The position numbers and the translations under genes were made by a program. 64,000 nucleotides of DNA from Sistotremastrum niveocremeum HHB9708 (lineage: Eukaryota; Basidiomycota; Agaricomycetes; Sistotremastrales; Sistotremastraceae), in assembly GCA_001630475.1 (NCBI GenBank), contig KV419407.1, positions 434,001-498,000 of the forward strand, read 5' to 3'. The notes beneath the pieces were generated by a model. It saw nothing but the letters and a program-made list of their open reading frames with translations. It was not told where the DNA came from and did not search any database. Within the stretch, counting starts at the first letter, position 1. Each line of letters opens with the position of its first letter. Shown here in pieces: positions 55,627-64,000 of the stretch.

Positions 55627-57793
55627 ATGTCTACTGAACCCCAGGCGCCTGCAAGCGAACCTGTTGAGCCAACGCCGTAAGACCTCTGTCCTTGGTGACA
55701 TGCTGAACACATATTGATTAAATATATAGCACTAGTGCTGGTGGTGATACCCCAGCGGGGCCCTCCAAGAACGAGCTAAAGAAACGAGCTAAGGAGGAAG
55801 AGAAGAAGAAGAAGGAAGCAGAGAAACTAGCTCGTCAAGCCGAACTTGCAAAGGCCAAGGCAGCAGCTGAAGTCGTCAGTGAATCCCACCGGAGCGTAAA
55901 CCTTTGCCTCATACCATCACAAGGACTTCGCCGAACAGAACTATGGAAAACTTCCCTTGAATCAGTCCCAAGAGCGATTGGGTTCGTTTCATTTCAGGCT
56001 CTTGATGTATACATCAATCTGATATACCTCCAGGTCGCACACGAGTCGCGATTAGCACCCTTAATGCGTCGTCTGAGGGTCAAACTGTCCTTCTCAGGGC
56101 TCGTGTCCATACCTCCCGTGCTCAGGGGAACAAAATGGTGTTCTTCAACCTTCGCCAACGTACCGACTCTATCCAAGCTCTCCTTTCCGTTACGCCGGAG
56201 AAAGTCTCGAAACAGATGGTCAAGTGGGCCGCCGGAATCGCCGATGAAACCATTGTTTCCATTGAAGGAGTCGTCCAGAAACCTCTCGAAGAGATCAAGA
56301 GTGCATCTGTTGGTGATGCAGAGATTCTGATCTCGAAAGTGAGTTATGAGCATCCCATTGTGGCATAATGACCAACATTCGCTTTAGATTTATATCATTG
56401 CTGGAGTCGAATCACGCTTGACATTCACCATCGACGACGCTGGGAGACCTGAAAGTGCATTCGAGAGCACCGACGCTCAGTACAATCGCGTGGCACTCGA
56501 AACTCGTCTCAATAACCGGGTTTTGGATCTTCGAGTCAGTTCTGTCCTTCCCAGTGTCGTCGCTATAGCTTGACGACTTGCATTAGACACAAACGAATCA
56601 AGCCATCTTTAAACTTCAAAGCGGCGTCGTCAACCTGTTCAGAAACTACCTTAACGAACACGGCTTCACCAATATTCACAGCCCCAAGTTACAAGGAGCT
56701 GCCACCGAGTCCGGAGCTTCGGTATTCAAAGTCAGCTATTTCAAAGGTTTCTCTCTTCTACGTTGACCAGTGACATGCGTCGAGCTAACGGTCGCTTCAA
56801 GGCACCGCATTCTTGGCACAGAGTCCTCAACTCGCCAAACAAATGGCGATAGCTGCAGATTTCGAAAGGGTTTACGAAATCGGCCCAGGTTTGCATACAT
56901 ACCATCTCATATTTCGAACCAGGCTGACACATAGGTCTAGTCTTCCGTGCCGAGGACTCAAACACTCATCGACATATGACTGAGTTCATCGGTCTGGATC
57001 TCGAAATGACCATCGAAGAGCATTACCATGAGGTCATGGAACTTTTGGATTCGTTGTTCCTGAATATATTCAAAGGCCTGCGGCAACAATACTCTAAGGA
57101 AATCGAGGTCGTTGGCAAACAATTTCCAGCCTCAGAATTCAAGTGGCGCGAAGGCCCCGAAGGAACATTGAAACTGACATTTGCCGAGGCTGTCGACTTG
57201 CTTGTCGCGGACGGCGTTGACAGAGAAACTCTGGATGACATTGAGCATGTCTTATTGCGCAAAAGCTCCTTTCCGTCACTCACTCTCCTGTCTTAGCACT
57301 ACCAATGAAAAGCGGTTGGGCGCTCTCGTGAAAGCCAAGTGGGACACCGATTATTTCATCATTGATAAATTCCCTCTTGCTCTTCGTCCTTTCTACACGA
57401 TGCCGGACCCCAATGATCCCGTGAGTCTTTCTGAGTTGCATTATGCTTGATGCTGATCAGCTATCAGACTTTGTCTAACTCTTATGACTTCTTCATGAGA
57501 GGCGAAGAAATTCTGTCGGGTGCTCAGCGTATCCATGACCCCACGCTACTTGCTAAGCAAATGATATCGAAAGGAGTAGATCCCGAATCTATGAAAGGCT
57601 ATCTCGATGCGTTCCGACTGGGGTGCTCTCCTCACGGTGGTGGTGGAATCGGTGAGCTTTTACCAATTTCCTATTTCGCCATGTTCTCACAATGATGCCA
57701 GGTCTTGAGCGTGTACTAATGCTCTTCTTAAAGCTCAACAACATCCGAAGAGCGTCACTCTTCCCAAGAGATCCCAAACGTCTGGAACCTTGA
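55627..57793 (+). CDS. DPS1: Aspartyl-tRNA synthetase, cytosolic
   Basis: Class IIb aminoacyl-tRNA synthetase. The N-terminus carries the Lys-rich tRNA-binding extension ([20 protein letters not shown]) typical of fungal and animal cytosolic enzymes. The OB-fold anticodon domain contains [20 protein letters not shown]. Catalytic signatures are [20 protein letters not shown], motif 2 [20 protein letters not shown] and motif 3 [20 protein letters not shown], with the end [15 protein letters not shown]. The intron at 57245-57296 has a GC donor. The gene is complete, with about ten introns. Confidence 0.95.
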
Positions 57794-58066
57794 GCCTTCT
57801 TCTCTTCGAATGGGGTAGCAAATATAGTACGGTTAGTATTGCCCGAATGTAGAAAGTAAATTTTGTGTTATCAAGTACAATCTCGTACATCAAGTCGATA
57901 ATTCAGGGCCAAAGGAATTACAGCGTGAATTAACCGAAGCCGATATGCGTCGGAATGAGCGAGAGGGACGCCGATCTATTTCCATTCCTGTGAAACGTAG
58001 CGCTTCGCTTATAACCATCGCGTCACGTTCAAATTTTCTTCGAGCTTGCTCTAAACATTCATTCTA

Positions 58067-59749
<1,683 letters not shown>

Positions 59750-60177
59750 TAATTGATAGATGGGATATAGTACACTAGGATTAGACACATAGATCAAGTA
59801 TAGTGACCTCTAATTTCATTGTCTCATCCATCTCGGTTGCGGTTTGGACCGTACGGCAGCGCACGGTACGCCGTGTTTGGTACGCGATGCGAATCTGAAC
59901 AGTATCTGAACGAGACAGGCTTCGACCGCTTCGACGCTTCGTGCCACTGAATACCTCGACACTTCTTAGTCCGGCGCCGTGTTCTACAGTCCATCAATGC
60001 TGCTAAGTTAGAAGGCCGTCACATGCGCTGTCGACCCTCATGACACTTCGTCGCCTTTTTCGACTCCACTGCGTCATGGGTTCGCCTTCTTCGCGCTCGC
60101 AGACTACATAAAGACCCGGTTCATCATCGTAATGCAGTCTCCTCAGCATTACACTTCCTCTTTCATCCCTTCACGCC
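59750..60177 (+). other. Intergenic region with palindromic promoter element
   Basis: 428 bp between tandem genes, holding the AAT1 3' UTR and the GH31 promoter. CCGTACGG at 59849-59856 is a perfect 8-bp palindrome, and further ACGGC/GCCGT inverted pairs follow to about 59875. A TATA-like ACATAAAG lies near 60106. No other gene was seen. Confidence 0.45.
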
Positions 60178-63100
60178 ATGATTGGCCGGTTCGGGATCAT
60201 TCTCTGGCTGGCAACCTTCAGCCATGCACGAACAGTTACCCACCTCGTGAGACAGGTTGGCGTTCCAGTCAATGAATCACATTCTCTGAACGCGTCTTCG
60301 TGTCCGGGTGCGTAGGGCCCAAATATTCCGGTTAACTAATAGACATTAACATGAAGACAGGTTATACTCTGAGCGATCTCAAGAGTAGTGCTCAAGGTCT
60401 TACTGCCTCTCTAAGTTTGGCCGGGGCAGCCTGCAACGCGTTCGGCAACGATATTTCCAACCTTACTCTTGAAGTCACATATGAAACGACATCACGGCTT
60501 CGCGTCAATATCCATGACACGGCAAACGAACAGTTCACAGTCCCTGAATCAGTAGTGGCCCGCCCTTCGCCCGACAGTTCTACCACAGCGCTGAACTCTG
60601 ATCTTGTCTTCAATCATCAAGAATCGCCCTTCGCGTTCTGGATCACTAGGAAGTCTGATCCACAAGGATCTCCACTCTTCGATACCAGGCTCTCTTCGTT
60701 GCCCAGTTCACCGGTGGCAGCCTCCGTCCCTTCTGATAATGAAACTTCTATTGACAGTATGGGACTGGTGTTCGAAGACCAATATCTCCAGGTAATTACT
60801 TCTTTGAAGAGTTTTGATTTTCCTCATCCTGTCTCAGATTACCTCTGTATTGCCTCAAAATACAAACATCTACGGCCTAGGGGAAGTTCTGGCTTCAAGT
60901 GGATTCCGTCGTGCCATTGAAGGGAATGGAACCCTTCAAACCCTTTGGGCGCGAGATGTCGGAGACCCCATTGATCAGAATGTTTACGGATCACATCCTA
61001 TCTATCTCGAACACCGATACAACTCCACGACTTTTCGCTCGGCATCGCATGGCGTTTTCCTCATGTCGGCGGCTGGCTCGGACATTTTGCTCCAGACACC
61101 TCTAGGTTCAAACACGTCCATCATACAGTACAGACTTATCGGGGGCACTCTCGATTTCTATTTCTTGAGTGGACCGAGTCCTCAGCAAGTTATAGAGCAA
61201 TACGGTTTAATTACCGGATTGCCTACCTGGCAACCTGTTTGGGGATTTGGCTTCCATCTCTGCAGATGGGGCTATTCAACTGTGAACGAGACTAAGGAAC
61301 AAGTTACGAAAATGCGAGAAGCAAACATACCTCTTGAAGGTACATCTCATCAACTATTTCTGGATGTCTTCTAACAGTCTGACAGTGCAATGGAACGACA
61401 TCGATTTGTATCAGGCTGTCAGAGACTTCACCTCTGACAATGTCAGTTTTCCGGGCTCCGAAGTTCGGGCGTTCATTCAAGAGTTGGTGCGTGTCTCAAG
61501 ATTTAGACCCGCAAGCTAGAGTGTTGACATCCTTCAGAAAGCAAATAATCAACACTGTTGGTGCATATTTGACGTCTTTGAGCCCTGGCTGATTGCATAT
61601 TTGTTAGATATCCCAATCGTGGATGCTGCCGTAGCAAAACAAGTCAATGCTACCGATATCGTACGCGCCGTTCCTGTGCTATCGGCGCATGTTTTGACCG
61701 GTATATATGCAGTATGACCCCTACACAAAAGGAACCGAACAGTGAGCCTGAGATCTTTATGCACTCCCACGGAGCCTACACTAACGTTCAATAGGAAAGT
61801 ATTCGTAACCAATCCCGATGGAAGTGAATATGTCGGTCAAGTCTGGCCTGGATACACAGTTTTCCCGGACTGGTTTGCGAACAACACGCAAAGTTGGTGG
61901 ACAGAAGCGCTTCGCAACTGGACGCAGCACGGAGTAGAATTCTCGGGAATTTGGCTTGATATGAATGAGGCGTCTTCCTTCTGCGATGGTTCGTGTGGGT
62001 CTGGAATCGATATCAGCAATACGTCTGTTCCTTTCTTGCTACCTGGCGCTCCGGGAAATCTTGTGACGGCTTATCCTGAAGGGTGAGTCTTAGATGGTTT
62101 TGAGTCCAATTCTATAACTTATATCGACACGCTCCAGATATAACTCTAGCATCAGCGGCCCGAGTGGAAACATTACGATCAACGGCACTTTGACTTTCGG
62201 TCAGGGCAGTGCGAATCAGACGACACGCAGGAGGCGAAAGCGTGGCTTGGGGGCCGCCGGTCTGGACTTGGGCGACGCCATCAATGTCCCTTCATATGCT
62301 ATCCACAACGGCTTCGGTCGTCTTTCTACTCATGCTTTGGCTACGAACGCTACACACGCCGGCGGCTTCGCCGAGCTCGACACTCACAATCTGTGGGGCT
62401 TAATGGAAGAGAAAGCCACACATCTTGCTCTTAATGACATTCTTCCCCGACAACGCCCTTTCCTGATCAGTCGAAGCACTTTCCCTAGTTCTGGCAAATG
62501 GACCGGTCATTGGGTGAGTCTGTCATATCTTTTGTCGACCTCACTAATCTCATCCATTTTACAGCTTGGAGACAATAACAGCCTATGGCAATGGATGTAT
62601 CTGAGCATCCAAGGCATCCTTCAATTCCAGATATTCCAAATTCCAATGGTAGGCGCTGACACATGCGGCTTCAGTACGTAACCATACACATTCATGCCTC
62701 TCTTTCCGATTTTGATCTCTGGCATAGATGGAAACACGGATGAAGAGCTTTGTAATCGCTGGATGCAGATGTCCGCCTTCCATCCCTTCTTCCGAAACCA
62801 CAACACCAAAGGCGGCCTCTCACAAGAGCCCTACAGATGGGACAGTGTTGCTAATGCCAGCCGCATTGCTATCGCAGCGCGATACTCGTTGTTGCCTTAC
62901 TGGTACTCCTTGTTTGCAAATGCTTCCCTTCACGGAACACCACCTGTCCGTGCTCTCTTCATGGAGTTCCCGGACGAGCCAGAGTTGTTTGCCGTCGATA
63001 GGCAATTCTTGGTCGGAAGAGATATTTTGGTTACGCCAGTCCTCACTCCCAATGTGACATCCGTAGACGGTTCGTGCTTCCTTGAACTTCGACTTCAGGA

Positions 63101-63636
63101 CCTAAACTATCCTCGATTTAGGTATCTTTCCTGGCCAAGGTCGCGTTATCTGGAGAGACTGGTGGACGCATGACGTGGTCAACGCCAGTATAGGTGTCAA
63201 CACGACTTTGCAAGCCCCCCTGAGTCATATCAACGTCCACATCCGTGATGGAGCGGCACTTCTCCTGCACAAAGAGCCTGCATATACGGTCGAGGAGACA
63301 CGGAATGGCCCGTTCGCGCTACTTGTTTCTCTAAGCAAGAACGGATCTGCTTTTGGTTCTGCGTATCTTGACGACGGCGTGTCTTTTCCTCCGGGACCGA
63401 GCAAGACTTTGAGCTTCAACGTCGCGTCGGGAGGCTTGGAGATCTCCTCTAGCGGGTCATTCCAAGTATCACAAAAGCTCGATCAGATCACCATTCTTGG
63501 TGTCTCGAAGCCTGATTCTATCCAGTTATCAGGCACGAGCATCGGAAACTGGACCTACACCCCAGCACAGGAAAAACTAGTTATTCCAAATTTAGGTGTT
63601 GATCTCAATAAGGATATTACCCTCGATTGGGCATAA
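60178..63636 (+). CDS. Secreted GH31 alpha-glucosidase
   Basis: Glycoside hydrolase family 31 exo-alpha-glucosidase. The signal peptide is MIGRFGIILWLATFSHA at 60178. Blocks include NIYGLGEVLASSGFRR, TWQPVWGFGFHLCRWGYSTV, VQWNDIDLYQAVRDFT, KQVNATDI, FVTNPDGSEYVGQVWPGYTV and GVEFSGIWLDMNEASSF. The nucleophile Asp of GIWLDMNE is at 61958-61960, and the acid/base Asp of HWLGDNN is at 62571-62573. Then come GILQFQIFQIPMVGADTCGF, LCNRWMQMSAFHPFFRNHN and the C-terminal beta sandwich ending LGVDLNKDITLDWA. Many N-glycosylation sequons are present. The RRRRKR run at 62226-62243 may be a Kex2 site. Gaps between frames all resolve as introns, so it is intact. Confidence 0.93.
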
Positions 63637-64000
63637 TGCAATGCGTCCGCAGGACCAAAGCGAGCCAGAATGTAGGAATTATGGTTATCGACGAACAAGC
63701 TGTAGTGGTCTAATCCTCCGGCCATGGGCCTGTGCGCTCTTCAGTTGTAACAATTATAATAATTAGTGAAAGATTAGTCCATTAAAAGTATCATCTTCTG
63801 GATATCGAACGTGTGTTTCCAACCAATAATAAGCCGAATCTTGTACTGGGTTTGACGAGATCAATCGCAGTCGTGGTCTCTAACTCGGTGGAAGGAATTG
63901 ATAGAGGAGATACTCCTTTGTGGGATTTTGTGTGCGAACGTTTTGTGGGAGATATGGGGGGAGATTGTGAGACGAGGCGTGAAGATGGGATTAGGAAAGA
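63637..64000 (-). other. 3' flank of the GH31 gene and window edge
   Basis: Mostly untranslated sequence after the GH31 stop. A minus-strand frame stays open from the edge to a TGA at 63791-63793 (about 69 codons, containing SPLSIPSTELETTTAIDL). It could be the 3' end of a gene whose body lies outside the window, but the evidence is weak. Confidence 0.3.

Overview
The window is nuclear DNA of a basidiomycete fungus, most likely Agaricomycotina. The evidence is a dense two-strand layout of intron-rich genes, almost all introns 47-65 nt with GT(A/G)NGN donors, and proteins such as Mon1, Kre33, Kip2-type kinesin, GH31 alpha-glucosidase and a linker-histone-like H15 protein. No rRNA, tRNA, CRISPR, transposon or bacterial-style operon was seen. 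Gene models were built by joining reading frames at splice sites and checking that the joined protein keeps the family motifs.

Layout. 0-8.7 kb (all minus): an AAAP amino-acid transporter, a small Cys-rich (Ecl1-like) protein, a Ser/Pro-rich protein with a coiled C-terminus, and the rRNA/tRNA cytidine acetyltransferase Kre33/NAT10. 8.9-10.9 kb (plus): a cyclopropane-fatty-acid-synthase-like methyltransferase. 11.3-18.3 kb (minus): Rif1 and Mon1. 18.4-19.6 kb (plus): a gene joining a GNAT acetyltransferase to an Mss4/Dss4 domain. 19.7-20.8 kb (minus): Pml1/SNIP1 with an FHA domain. 21.2-28.1 kb (plus): guanine deaminase, pyridoxamine-phosphate oxidase and a Kelch-BTB (Ral2/Mds3-like) protein. 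28.4-34 kb (minus): a CHFR-like RING protein, exons not assigned to a gene, an H15-domain protein and FKBP12. 34.7-35.8 kb (plus): thiamine pyrophosphokinase. 35.8-37.9 kb: the largest stretch without a recognisable gene. 37.9-42.3 kb (minus): an Ecl1-type zinc protein and a RING E3. 42.6-46.9 kb (plus): kinesin-7 and a secreted CBM19-like protein. 48.2-52.2 kb: Nudix hydrolase (+), mitochondrial bL17m (-), mitochondrial acyl carrier protein (+), SMP30 lactonase (+). 53.1-55.4 kb: an Atos-domain protein (-) and an unrecognised 269-residue protein (+). 55.6-63.6 kb (plus): cytosolic aspartyl-tRNA synthetase, mitochondrial aspartate aminotransferase and a secreted GH31 alpha-glucosidase.

The genes are mostly housekeeping and do not form a pathway cluster. 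Several head-to-head pairs share promoters of only 117-306 bp (Kre33/CFA-like, Mon1/GNAT-Mss4, RING/kinesin, bL17m/ACP, Atos/unknown). The most unusual content is the GNAT-Mss4 fusion, the CHFR-like protein without an FHA domain, a FKBP12 gene whose first coding exon is only the ATG, a tandem PP1-docking site at the Rif1 N-terminus, two GC-AG introns, and unassigned exons beside the H15 gene. No clear new multi-gene system was found.
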